In this document: positions 1 to 7,761 of the stretch, piece by piece
Layout: the number at the start of each line of letters is the position of its first letter
Numbering within the stretch: position 1 is the first letter of the stretch
Source of the DNA: Methanomassiliicoccaceae archaeon
GTDB lineage: Archaea; Thermoplasmatota; Thermoplasmata; Methanomassiliicoccales; Methanomethylophilaceae
Assembly: GCA_009776695.1 (NCBI GenBank)
Contig: WRNI01000020.1
Span: 1 to 16,990 of the forward strand
DNA: 16,990 nucleotides
Direction of reading: 5' to 3'
The notes under the pieces: model-generated
What the model saw: the letters and a program-made list of their open reading frames with translations, nothing else
The model's database searches: none
Told to the model about the DNA's origin: nothing
Program-made: the position numbers and the translations under genes

Positions 1-3000
1 GTCATTCGATCGCCCTGAAAAGCGACGGGACGGTATGGGCATGGGGCCGTAACAATTACGGCCAGCTGGGCGACGGCACCAGCGGCACCGGCGCGGACAA
101 GAGCTTACCGACCCAAGTGTCAGGCCTGACCGATGTGATTGCCATAGGGGCGGGACGAAACCATTCACTGGCAGTAAAGAGTGACGGCACCGTATGGGCA
201 TGGGGTTACAACAATTACGGTCAGCTGGGCGACGGCACCACCGCGAACAGGAACGAGCCGGTGCAAGTGTCCGGTCTGACCGATGTGACGGCAGTCTCTG
301 GAGGGGAAGGTCACTCATTCGCCCTTAAAAGCGACGGAACTGTGTGGTCATGGGGATACAATGAGTACGGGCAGCTTGGCGACGGCACCTATATAAACAA
401 AAGAACACCGGTGCAGGCACAAGGGCTGGTAAACATAATCTCCGTAGGGGCAGGAAATAATCATTCGGTTGCCATGAGAGATGATAAAACCGTATTGACA
501 TGGGGCATCAACAATAACGGTCAGCTGGGCAATGGCATCACAATAGAAACGGGTACACCGGTACAGGTAGTTGGCATGAACGGTCCGATTGCCATGGCGG
601 CAGGACAAAGACATTCGATTGCTCTGAAAAGCGACGGAATGGTATGGGCATGGGGCCGCAACAATTACGGCCAGCTTGGTGACGGCACCCTCACAGACAG
701 AAAGGCACCCACGCAGGTACCTGATCTGACAGATGTTATTGCAATTGCGGCAGGAGAGGCCTTTACCATCGCTCTGAAAGGTGATGGAACAGTATGGACG
801 TGGGGTCAGAACAATCAAGGTCAGCTGGGCGACGGCACCTATGTGAACAAGAACACACCGACGCAGGTGCCCGGCCTGGAAGATGTTATCGATGTCTTTG
901 CGGGATACACTACTTCCTTCGCTCTCAAAAGCGACGGAACTGTGTGGTCATGGGGCAGTAACAGTGTAGGTCAGCTCGGTGACGGTACCAACACACAACG
1001 AACCAAGCCGGTGCAAGTGTCCGGTCTGACAGATGTTATTGCAATTGCGGCAGGAGATGCTTTTACCATCGCTCTGAAAAGTGACGGAACAGTGTGGTCG
1101 TGGGGTTACAACTATCGCAGTCAGTTAGGCATCGGCGTCAGCGGTACCTCTACGAATAGCTGGACGCCGGTGCAGGTACTTGATCCCGACGGCATAAATT
1201 ATTTGACCGACGTGACGATGATCGTGGCAGGGAGAGAGCACTCACTCGCCGTCAAAGATGACGGCACCGTATTGTCGTGGGGTTATAACGGAAACGGCCA
1301 GCTGGGCGACGGAACCTTCATAGAACGTAACGTGCCGGTGCAAGTATACGACCTGGAAGATGTGACCGATATCTCTGCGGGAAACGTCAATTCCTTCGCC
1401 CTCAAAACCGACGGCACCGTATGGTCATGGGGCATCAACAATTATGGCCAGCTGGGCGACGGTACAGTCAACCCTGCTTCCGGAAGTAGAATACCGAAGC
1501 AGGTAGTCAGCGGCGACGGGACAGATTACCTGACAGACGTGATCGCCATCTCAGGCGGAACTAGTTTTTCGTTTGCCCTCAAAAGCGACGGTGAGATATG
1601 GGCATGGGGTTACAGATATCACGGCCAGCTTGGTGACGGCATACACTTGGATGTAGAGATACCAACAGAAATATCATTTCCGGATGCTACTCTTCCAAGA
1701 CCGGGCAGTGGCGGGATAATATGGGTCGATAACATGACTGCTGCTTCGCTTACGCTGAACTGGACGAAGGCCACGGATAATATAACGGAGCAGCCCAATC
1801 TGAGATATTATGTCTACCAGAAAGGCACGCCGTTCTCAATGACGTCAGCTGGTCTGCCGCGCGACGGCACCCTCCTGAACACAGACGACACTATTGATAA
1901 GGATGCACATAACGTGACCGGTCTTTCGCCGGATACTGTCTATTACTTCATCGTAGTGGTCGAGGACGGGGCAGGTAACAAGGCAGCGTACAGCGCCGTC
2001 AGCGTAAAGACCCTTGCGCCGCCTGCGGCACCGACCGGTCTCACAGCTGAACCGGGCAATGAAGAGGTAACATTGTCATGGACAACGCCTGATGACGGCG
2101 GCAGCACGATAATTAATTATCAGGTATCGTACGGCACGAACGCTGGATATGTTCGGAACTGGGTCGACATCCCCGATTCGGACGAGAATATGACAACATA
2201 CACCGTAACGGGATTGACCAACGGTACCAATTACAGGTTCGAGATCCGCGCGGTGAACATTGTCGGTGAGGGACCCTCATCCGGAACACGGACGGCGATA
2301 CCGATAACTTCGCCCGCGGCACCCGGCAATTTCACAGCGACCCCAGGCGTCGGGCAAGTTGTCCTCACATGGACAACGCCGACCGGCAACGGCGGCAGCT
2401 CGATCACAGGGTATCAGATATCATACGGTGAGACCGCTGTCTATGTTCCGAACTGGACAGGCATCCCTTCAAGCGCGTCAACAGCGACGTATACGGTAAC
2501 GGGACTGACGAACGGCATAGATTACACGTTTGAGGTGCGCGCGGTGAACGCCGTCGGTGGCGGCGACACATCCGGAACGCAAACGGCGAAGCCGAGAACG
2601 ATACCGGACGCACCGGACAATTTCACGGCGACCCCCGGTAACGAACAGGTCGTTCTGACGTGGAGGATGCCCAATGACGGCGGCAATACGATAATCAGAT
2701 ATGAGCTGTCATACGGTGAGACCGCCACGTACGCTACGGACTGGCACGAGATACCGGGCTCCGATGCGGATACGATCACGTACACAGTAACGGGATTGAC
2801 GAACGGCACCGACTACACATTCGAAATACGTGCAGTAAACGGCATCGGCAACAGTGCAACATCCGGAACTGAAACGGCGATGCCGAAGACCGTGCCGGAT
2901 GCGCCCGGGGACCTTGAGGCATGGTACGGCGATGAAGAGGTAACTCTTACATGGACAACGCCGTACGACGGCGGCATCCCGATCATCGGATACAAGATAT

Positions 3001-4175
3001 CATACGGCGGGACGGACACGTACGTCAGGGCATGGAATGACATTCCGGGTTCTGACGCAACGACTGTCACATACACTGTAACGGGATTGACGAACGGTAT
3101 GAATTACACATTCGAGGTACGTGCGGTGACCGCGGCGGACGAAGGCCCGTTCTCGACCGTGACGGAAACTCCGAAGACCGTGCCGGATGCGGTCACAGAT
3201 CTCACGGCAACCGCCGGTAACGGAGAGGTCGCTCTTTCATGGACAACGCCGCACAACGGCGGCGGTATCATAACAAAGTACCAGATATCGTATGACGAGA
3301 CCGATGCTCCGTATGTTACGGACTGGCATGATATGCCAGGTTCCGATGCAACAACGGTGAAGTATACAGTAACGGGACTGACCAACGGCGTTGAATACAC
3401 ATTCGAGGTGCGCGCGGTGAACGCTGCCGGCGAGGCCCTCACATCAGGGACGGAGACGGCAACGCCTATGACCGTGCCTGCCGCACCGGGAAGCTTCGCG
3501 GCCGCCGCAGACAACGCACAAGTTGTTCTCACATGGACGACGCCGGACGACGGCGGCAGCCCGATCACCGGTTACAAGATATCGTACGGCAAGAGTGACG
3601 AATATTTCATGGACTGGAAGGACATCCCCGGCTCCGGTGCGTCAACTGTGACGTACACCGTAACAGGACTGACCAACGGTATCGAATACACATTCGAGGT
3701 GCGCGCGATCAACGGCGCAGGCAACGGCGTAACATCCGGGAAGCAGACGGCAACGCCGAAGACGGTACCATCAGCGCCGACAGGTCTGACCGTGGCATTT
3801 GGTGACGGAGAGGCCGTTCTTTCGTGGACGACGCCGTTCAACGGCGGCAGCCCGATCATTGAGTACGAGATATCATACGGCGAGACCGGGAGTTACGTTG
3901 CCGAATGGCACAGCATCCCGGGCTCGGATGCTGATACGGTGACGTACACCGTCACGGGATTGACGAACGGTACCGAGTACACATTCGAGGTACGTGCAAT
4001 AAACGCAGTGGGCAACGGTGTCACATCCGGAACGCAGACAGCAACGCCCGGGACCGAAGAGAGCAAGACCGACCTCGGGATAATCCTGATCGCGGTGTCC
4101 ATCCCGCTCTTCGTATTGGCGATGCTGGCTGTTGCTTTGTTTGCTCACAGAAGAGAGCAGGAAAAGGAAGAATAA
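1..4175 (+). CDS. RCC1-repeat / fibronectin type III surface protein, membrane-anchored (5' partial)
   Basis: The reading frame is open from base 3 and has no start in the window, so the N-terminus lies upstream; an internal GTG at 117 is only the first possible start inside the window. The protein begins with at least eleven RCC1 units of about 50 residues (recurrent SDGTVWxWG, NNYGQLGDGT, PVQVxGLTDV and AxAAG motifs) up to about base 1690. Eight fibronectin type III domains follow, the first divergent (about 1715-2020) and seven closely similar. One hydrophobic segment (4074-4145) ends in a charged RREQEKEE-type tail, which fits a C-terminal membrane anchor with the repeats outside the cell. 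RCC1 repeats build beta-propellers and FnIII domains act as spacers or binding modules. Inference: an adhesin-like surface protein. No enzymatic domain is seen. Gut methanogens commonly encode large adhesin-like proteins, but this domain pairing is not one I can tie to a named family. No PGF-CTERM-type motif is visible. Confidence 0.88.
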   Translation, partial: HSIALKSDGTVWAWGRNNYGQLGDGTSGTGADKSLPTQVSGLTDVIAIGAGRNHSLAVKSDGTVWAWGYNNYGQLGDGTTANRNEPVQVSGLTDVTAVSGGEGHSFALKSDGTVWSWGYNEYGQLGDGTYINKRTPVQAQGLVNIISVGAGNNHSVAMRDDKTVLTWGINNNGQLGNGITIETGTPVQVVGMNGPIAMAAGQRHSIALKSDGMVWAWGRNNYGQLGDGTLTDRKAPTQVPDLTDVIAIAAGEAFTIALKGDGTVWTWGQNNQGQLGDGTYVNKNTPTQVPGLEDVIDVFAGYTTSFALKSDGTVWSWGSNSVGQLGDGTNTQRTKPVQVSGLTDVIAIAAGDAFTIALKSDGTVWSWGYNYRSQLGIGVSGTSTNSWTPVQVLDPDGINYLTDVTMIVAGREHSLAVKDDGTVLSWGYNGNGQLGDGTFIERNVPVQVYDLEDVTDISAGNVNSFALKTDGTVWSWGINNYGQLGDGTVNPASGSRIPKQVVSGDGTDYLTDVIAISGGTSFSFALKSDGEIWAWGYRYHGQLGDGIHLDVEIPTEISFPDATLPRPGSGGIIWVDNMTAASLTLNWTKATDNITEQPNLRYYVYQKGTPFSMTSAGLPRDGTLLNTDDTIDKDAHNVTGLSPDTVYYFIVVVEDGAGNKAAYSAVSVKTLAPPAAPTGLTAEPGNEEVTLSWTTPDDGGSTIINYQVSYGTNAGYVRNWVDIPDSDENMTTYTVTGLTNGTNYRFEIRAVNIVGEGPSSGTRTAIPITSPAAPGNFTATPGVGQVVLTWTTPTGNGGSSITGYQISYGETAVYVPNWTGIPSSASTATYTVTGLTNGIDYTFEVRAVNAVGGGDTSGTQTAKPRTIPDAPDNFTATPGNEQVVLTWRMPNDGGNTIIRYELSYGETATYATDWHEIPGSDADTITYTVTGLTNGTDYTFEIRAVNGIGNSATSGTETAMPKTVPDAPGDLEAWYGDEEVTLTWTTPYDGGIPIIGYKISYGGTDTYVRAWNDIPGSDATTVTYTVTGLTNGMNYTFEVRAVTAADEGPFSTVTETPKTVPDAVTDLTATAGNGEVALSWTTPHNGGGIITKYQISYDETDAPYVTDWHDMPGSDATTVKYTVTGLTNGVEYTFEVRAVNAAGEALTSGTETATPMTVPAAPGSFAAAADNAQVVLTWTTPDDGGSPITGYKISYGKSDEYFMDWKDIPGSGASTVTYTVTGLTNGIEYTFEVRAINGAGNGVTSGKQTATPKTVPSAPTGLTVAFGDGEAVLSWTTPFNGGSPIIEYEISYGETGSYVAEWHSIPGSDADTVTYTVTGLTNGTEYTFEVRAINAVGNGVTSGTQTATPGTEESKTDLGIILIAVSIPLFVLAMLAVALFAHRREQEKEE
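3..1690 (+). repeat. RCC1 tandem repeat array (about 150-bp units)
   Basis: Eleven units, the first cut by the window start, each encode about 50 residues centred on a D-G-T-V-W-x-W-G motif followed by Q-L-G-D-G. Two units (starting near 1065 and 1395) carry insertions of about nine residues after the PVQV/PKQV part. A canonical RCC1 propeller has seven blades, so more than one propeller, or an extended one, is implied. Confidence 0.9.
2031..4055 (+). repeat. Seven fibronectin type III repeats (period 288-294 bp)
   Basis: Equivalent proline codons begin units at 2031, 2322, 2613, 2904, 3192, 3486 and 3777, giving periods of 291, 291, 291, 288, 294 and 291 bp. Each unit shows the FnIII signatures LxW (first core strand), DGG..I..Y..SYG, and TVTGLTNGxxYTFEVRAVN. 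DNA similarity between units is high, particularly around the TVTGLTNG segment, which suggests duplication and homogenisation. Confidence 0.92.
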
Positions 4176-4200
4176 GAACAAAACCAATGAGCGCAATAAA

Positions 4201-4241
4201 GGCGGGGTCGCGGCCCCGCCCGCGCTCCGCATACTGCGCGG
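4201..4241 (+). terminator. Two abutting GC-rich hairpins, possible terminator
   Basis: The first hairpin (4201-4220) has arms GGCGGGG and CCCCGCC around a 6-nt loop. The second (4220-4241) has arms CCGCGC and GCGCGG around a 10-nt loop; the two share base 4220. They sit 25 bp after the stop of the surface-protein gene. There is no T-tract, so archaeal factor-independent termination is not clearly supported; the structure may protect the mRNA 3' end instead. Confidence 0.4.
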
Positions 4242-4298
4242 CGGAAAGCAAAGTCATCAGTTTCATTGATCCAACAGTATCATTGATGCAACATATTG

Positions 4299-4306
4299 TT
4301 TATATA
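4299..4306 (+). promoter_or_regulatory. TATA box of the aminotransferase gene
   Basis: TTTATATA is centred about 28 nt before the ATG at 4330. Archaeal transcription starts about 25-27 nt after the box, so the mRNA should begin at or next to the start codon (leaderless). No Shine-Dalgarno sequence precedes the ATG, in agreement. Confidence 0.65.
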
Positions 4307-4329
4307 GAGACATTCGATGGCGTTTTTCC

Positions 4330-5526
4330 ATGAGGGCCTCCGGCAGATCCATGGGCGTCGAGTACGCGATACGCGAGATCGTAGTTCCGGCGGACGAGCT
4401 GGAGAGGCAGGGAAAGCGTATTATCAAACTGAACATCGGCGACCCGAACAAGTGGGACTTTGAAACGCCTGAGTACTTCAAAGCGGCCCTGCGCGAAGCT
4501 GTTGATAAAGTTGACAACGGTTACGGCGACTCGCAGGGAAGCCTTGAGCTGAGGAAAGCCATCGTCGACCGTGAGCATGAGAAGCATGGTGTGAAGATAG
4601 ATGCGAATGACGTATTCGTAACAAGCGGTGTCAGCGAGGCTGCGAACGTGCTCATGGGCACTTTTCTGGAGAACGGTGACGAGATGCTCGTCCCGGGTCC
4701 CGGTTATCCGTCGTATACGCAATACGTACGATACTTCGGCGGTAAGCCGGTAGCATACAGGCAAATGGAAGAGGAGAACTGGCAGCCCGACATCGACATG
4801 ATCCGAAAACGTATAACAAAGAGGACGAAAGGCATAATCGTCGTGAATCCTAATAATCCGACCGGTGCGGTGTATCCTGAAAGGTCGATAAGGGAGATCG
4901 GTGACATCGCCGCAGAGCATAAGATACCGCTGATATCCGACGAAGTTTATGATAAGATAACATTCGACGGGAAGTTCTTCTCAGCTTCGCGGTTACCGTC
5001 GGACGTTTCACGGATAATCCTGAACGGTTTCTCCAAAGTGAATCTTATGCCGGGATGGAGGGTCGGCTACGGTTACTATATGGACGCATCGGGAATGCTT
5101 GACGAGATATTCGAGGGCATGATGCGCCAACTGAGATTGCGCATCTGTTCCAACGTTCCGTGCCAGTGGGCCGCAAAAGCTTCGCTTCAGGGTCCGCAGG
5201 ACTACATCACGGAGATGAACGGCAAACTGAAAGAGAGAGCATCGTTCACATACAAACGATTGAACGAGATACCCGGCATATCCGTCGAGAAGGGAAAGGG
5301 ATCGATGTTCATGTTCCCGAAGGTTGAACTTACGAAGTGGAAGGACGACATGGAATTTGTTCTCGATCTCCTTAAGACGGAAGGTGTGGTCGTTGTCAAC
5401 GGTTCGGGATTCTGCGAGGAGTTCGGCGGTTCGCATTTCAGGACGATAACGTTGCCGCCGTTGCCGGTGCTCGAGGAAGCTTACGATAAACTGGAAAGAT
5501 TCATGATAAAAAGAAGGTCAGGGTAA
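4330..5526 (+). CDS. PLP-dependent aminotransferase, aspartate/alanine aminotransferase family (fold type I)
   Basis: Cytosolic 398-residue enzyme that moves an amino group between an amino acid and a 2-oxo acid through pyridoxal phosphate. Visible family residues: NPNNPTG at 173-179 (the Asn of NPTG binds the cofactor ring), SDEVY at 203-207 (Asp pairs with the pyridine nitrogen, Tyr contacts the ring oxygen), the Schiff-base lysine K236 in NGFSKVNLMPGWR, and a C-terminal arginine R371 in SHFRTITLP placed to bind the substrate carboxylate. The NGFSK...PGWR pattern and the length favour an alanine/aspartate-type enzyme over histidinol-phosphate or aromatic ones, but substrate is not settled by sequence alone. 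The ATG at 4330 was preferred over the one at 4351 because of the TATA box spacing. It is a single-gene unit, convergent with ribH (29-bp gap). Confidence 0.9.
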   Translation: MRASGRSMGVEYAIREIVVPADELERQGKRIIKLNIGDPNKWDFETPEYFKAALREAVDKVDNGYGDSQGSLELRKAIVDREHEKHGVKIDANDVFVTSGVSEAANVLMGTFLENGDEMLVPGPGYPSYTQYVRYFGGKPVAYRQMEEENWQPDIDMIRKRITKRTKGIIVVNPNNPTGAVYPERSIREIGDIAAEHKIPLISDEVYDKITFDGKFFSASRLPSDVSRIILNGFSKVNLMPGWRVGYGYYMDASGMLDEIFEGMMRQLRLRICSNVPCQWAAKASLQGPQDYITEMNGKLKERASFTYKRLNEIPGISVEKGKGSMFMFPKVELTKWKDDMEFVLDLLKTEGVVVVNGSGFCEEFGGSHFRTITLPPLPVLEEAYDKLERFMIKRRSG

Positions 5527-5555
5527 GCGGTTTGCGGGGATCGCAGCGAACGTTC

Positions 5556-5969
5556 TCATTTGCTGAGGCGTTTGAGCATCTTGACAGCTACGTCCACAAC
5601 GTCCTTGCCTTTATCGATGCGGTCGACCGCCTGAAGTCTCGTCATTCCCGGCCCCGTGACACCGAACGCAACGGGTTTATTGTACTCAAGCGAAAGGTCG
5701 GCTATTTTTCTGGACGCATGAGCGATGACAACATCATCATGCTCCGTTTCCCCTTCGATCACCGCGCCCAATGTTATAACGGCGTCGATATCCTTCTCCT
5801 CAAGCAGTTTTTTCACTGCCAAAGGCATGTCGAACACGCCCGGCACCATTATTGTCCTTGCGATCTCGATCTCAAGGAATTCCGCTTCCGATTTGGCACG
5901 TTCGATCATCATTGACGTTATGTCAAAGTTGAATTCCGCAGCCACCATTCCAAGTTTGTATTTTTTCAT
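5556..5969 (-). CDS. ribH: 6,7-dimethyl-8-ribityllumazine synthase
   Basis: Condenses 5-amino-6-ribitylaminouracil with 3,4-dihydroxy-2-butanone 4-phosphate to lumazine, the step before riboflavin. The 137-residue protein shows the family landmarks: EFNFDIT near residues 12-18 (substrate ring contact), VPGVFDMPLAVKKL at 42-55, GAVIEGETEH at 68-77 with the catalytic histidine H77, and AFGVTGPGMTRLQA at 101-114. Length is normal for an archaeal enzyme. It is the last gene of ribB-ribL-ribC-ribH, 23 nt after ribC. The start is fixed by AGGTGAT four nt upstream. It is visibly homologous to the neighbouring RibC. It supplies the substrate that RibC dismutates. Confidence 0.96.
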   Translation of the reverse strand: MKKYKLGMVAAEFNFDITSMMIERAKSEAEFLEIEIARTIMVPGVFDMPLAVKKLLEEKDIDAVITLGAVIEGETEHDDVVIAHASRKIADLSLEYNKPVAFGVTGPGMTRLQAVDRIDKGKDVVDVAVKMLKRLSK

Positions 5970-5973
5970 TCAC

Positions 5974-5980
5974 ATCACCT
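5974..5980 (-). promoter_or_regulatory. Shine-Dalgarno site of ribH
   Basis: AGGTGAT on the minus strand, four nt before the ATG ending at 5969, matches the archaeal anti-Shine-Dalgarno sequence (complement of ATCACCT). It is stronger than for the other rib genes and decides the start; it fits independent initiation on an operon-internal gene that does not overlap its upstream neighbour. Confidence 0.75.
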
Positions 5981-5992
5981 TTTTTTGTTTGT

Positions 5993-6457
5993 CTACCTTA
6001 TAGGTCCCGCATCATCGAAACCCTGTCTGAGGCCCTTGCCTGCGCTCTTTGCCAGATCATCGGGCCTGAACAATAAATTATAGGCGTTCAGCGCATGCTC
6101 TCTTGCCCTCCTGTCGGCAAGGAACGCTAACGTTTTGCTGTCACTCGTTTCATCCTCGTGCACGAACACTTCTATTATGTGGGTGTTCGTCATCAGCTGC
6201 GCCTGTATAAGTCCCTGGGACGCTTCGTGGGCGCACATCTTATCTTTGTCTTTGGGACCGGGCATACCGAGCGCGATAACAATGTCGCAGTTCTGCTCCT
6301 CGATCAGTTTTTTGCACGCGACGGGAAGGTCTTTGATTCCGGGAACGGTGCATCTGATAATTTTGAATCCTGTGCCGTTCCTCTTCAGCTCGTCGGCGGC
6401 CGCACCGCCCATATCGAACCGGGCGAACGTTGTGTCGGCGATGCCTATGATCTTCAT
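5993..6457 (-). CDS. ribC: Riboflavin synthase, archaeal type
   Basis: Dismutates two 6,7-dimethyl-8-ribityllumazine molecules into riboflavin and 5-amino-6-ribitylaminouracil. This is the archaeal enzyme, unrelated to bacterial RibE and descended from lumazine synthase. The 154 residues begin MKIIGIADTTFARFDMG and include CTVPGIKDLPVACKKL, IALGMPGPKDKD and LMTNTHIIEVFVHEDE, all characteristic of the archaeal family. VPGIKDLPVACKKLIEE lines up with VPGVFDMPLAVKKLLEE of RibH next door. The start codon overlaps the ribL stop by four bases (ATGA), implying translational coupling. Length is normal. Confidence 0.95.
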   Translation of the reverse strand: MKIIGIADTTFARFDMGGAAADELKRNGTGFKIIRCTVPGIKDLPVACKKLIEEQNCDIVIALGMPGPKDKDKMCAHEASQGLIQAQLMTNTHIIEVFVHEDETSDSKTLAFLADRRAREHALNAYNLLFRPDDLAKSAGKGLRQGFDDAGPIR

Positions 6458-6885
6458 TCGCCCTCACCCCCGAACCCTTTGATTATTCTGTCCACGATAC
6501 GTCTCGTGCCGGTGAGGTCGTCACCGCATTCGCCCGCTCTTCTTACGTCCGCAGTTATGTTGCGTAACGCAAGCTCCTTTTTCAGTTCGTTCTCATCGAA
6601 CGTCTGGTCGTAACCCAGAACAATTATGTCCGGACGTATGTCCTCGATCGTTCTGTAAAAATCGCCGTCATTGCCTATGACCGCCATATCCACCATCTTC
6701 AGCGAATTGATTATGCGCGCCCGCATCGCCGCCGTGGTTATCGGTTCATGCTTTCTTTTTCTAACAGTGTTGTCGCATGCCACGACGACAACAAGCTCAT
6801 CGCCCATGGCCTTCGCCTGCTCAAGGTATGATATGTGGCCGGTGTGAAGAATATCGAAAACGCCGGACGCCATCACTCGTACCAC
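6454..6885 (-). CDS. ribL: FAD synthase, archaeal nucleotidyltransferase type
   Basis: Transfers AMP from ATP to FMN to give FAD in archaea. The 143-residue protein is a cytidylyltransferase-fold enzyme: SGVFDILHTGHISYLEQAK (residues 7-25) carries the nucleotide-binding HTGH at 14-17, followed by RKRKHEPITTAAMRARII, the IIVLGYDQTF strand and a TGTRRIVDRI end in place of the usual ISSTxxR motif. Small size and rib-operon context favour FAD synthase over glycerol-3-phosphate cytidylyltransferase. The start is GTG at 6883-6885, four nt after the ribB stop, with GGAG inside the ribB 3' end; an ATG four codons later is an alternative. It overlaps ribC by four bases. Confidence 0.9.
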   Translation of the reverse strand: MVRVMASGVFDILHTGHISYLEQAKAMGDELVVVVACDNTVRKRKHEPITTAAMRARIINSLKMVDMAVIGNDGDFYRTIEDIRPDIIVLGYDQTFDENELKKELALRNITADVRRAGECGDDLTGTRRIVDRIIKGFGGEGE

Positions 6886-6889
6886 GGTA

Positions 6890-7576
6890 TCATCTCTCCG
6901 CCCATGCTTTCAGTATATCATCGCCTTCAATGAATGTCAATCCTTTCGATGATGCGTATCTTTTCACATCATTCTTGGACATCGCGTTCCCGACGTCGCC
7001 GAGCATCTCGCATATGGTCGCCGACGGATCTACGCCGGACAGTATCATAAGCGCCGTGGCGAGCTCGGTATGTCCTTTACGGTTCTCAAGTATGTTGCTG
7101 CTGGTGTTCAGCAGGTGCACATGGCCGGGAGCTCTGAAATTGTTGCCCAACGCTTCTATCCTTTTTTCGGCCGGAGAGTCGGAGAATATTGTTCTCGCGT
7201 ACTCGCGTATCGTCAGCGCACGGTCGTTGTCTGTTATTCCCGTGTACGTTCTGCGGTGGTTGACGGTTATGCCGAATGATGACCTTGTGTTATCATACGG
7301 TATGTCATCCGGTGCCATCGCCCTCAGCAGCGGATACTTGACGGAATCGTCGTAAAAGACATCGGACATGAACGGAAGTCCCAACTCCTTGGCGATGCTG
7401 TGCGGAGTTGTGGTGCATATGAGACCGCCGGCGTCCTTCCTCATCGTTCTTATCGTATCCGGCGTGACGAACTGCGACGCTATCACCATGTCCGTTTCAC
7501 GCTCCCTGTCATCGAAATCATAAACAAGAACGATCTTCCCGTTACGTATGTCGCTGACGGCATTTTCTATACGCAT
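6890..7576 (-). CDS. ribB: 3,4-dihydroxy-2-butanone 4-phosphate synthase
   Basis: Converts ribulose 5-phosphate to 3,4-dihydroxy-2-butanone 4-phosphate plus formate, feeding lumazine synthase. The 228-residue stand-alone archaeal enzyme shows DFDDRERETDM at 20-30 (acidic metal/substrate loop), RAPGHVHLL at 148-156 and GHTELATAL at 168-176, all diagnostic. No GTP cyclohydrolase II domain is fused. It is the first gene of the operon, with a TATA box at 7607-7614 and a leader of about 9 nt that holds GTGAT five nt before the ATG. No FMN riboswitch-like structure is possible in so short a leader. Confidence 0.95.
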   Translation of the reverse strand: MRIENAVSDIRNGKIVLVYDFDDRERETDMVIASQFVTPDTIRTMRKDAGGLICTTTPHSIAKELGLPFMSDVFYDDSVKYPLLRAMAPDDIPYDNTRSSFGITVNHRRTYTGITDNDRALTIREYARTIFSDSPAEKRIEALGNNFRAPGHVHLLNTSSNILENRKGHTELATALMILSGVDPSATICEMLGDVGNAMSKNDVKRYASSKGLTFIEGDDILKAWAER

Positions 7577-7606
7577 TTCATATCACAGCCGTTCAGCGTA
7601 TGCGAG

Positions 7607-7614
7607 CTTATAAA
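7607..7614 (-). promoter_or_regulatory. TATA box of the rib operon
   Basis: On the minus strand the sequence reads TTTATAAG inside a longer T-run. A start about 26 nt downstream falls near 7585, giving a leader of about 9 nt that contains GTGAT. It drives ribB-ribL-ribC-ribH and diverges from the isomerase promoter. Confidence 0.55.
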
Positions 7615-7680
7615 AAAACATTTCTCGAAGTACAATTTTTTTTGTTGCTCCTTCCGCGGATGAAAATTGTGTACCGCGAG

Positions 7681-7690
7681 GGCATATGCC
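7681..7690. promoter_or_regulatory. 10-bp palindrome between divergent rib and isomerase promoters
   Basis: GGCATATGCC is a perfect palindrome lying between the rib TATA box and the isomerase TATA box, about 40 bp upstream of the latter. It could be a regulator site, but a 10-bp palindrome can also occur by chance. Confidence 0.2.
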
Positions 7691-7728
7691 GGCAGCAGGG
7701 CCCGGCTGGTCCTATGCCTCAGGTTCAC

Positions 7729-7737
7729 ATATATATA
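7729..7737 (+). promoter_or_regulatory. TATA box of the isomerase gene
   Basis: ATATATATA-type sequence centred about 29 nt before the ATG at 7762, which predicts a leaderless or almost leaderless transcript. It probably also serves glyA, 28 bp after the isomerase stop. Confidence 0.6.
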
Positions 7738-7761
7738 GAGGCGAAATAATGCAAGGCAGAG

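Noticed and set aside
2031..4055. Regularly spaced repeats that could be mistaken for a CRISPR-like array
   Set aside because: The units are in-frame protein domains of about 97 residues with no short identical repeat separated by unique spacers.
2113..4102. Several minus-strand open frames across the FnIII repeats
   Set aside because: They recur with the repeat period and mirror the codon pattern of the plus-strand repeats; their translations resemble no protein.
6135..6613. Plus-strand open frames across ribC and ribL
   Set aside because: Shadows of strongly supported minus-strand enzymes.
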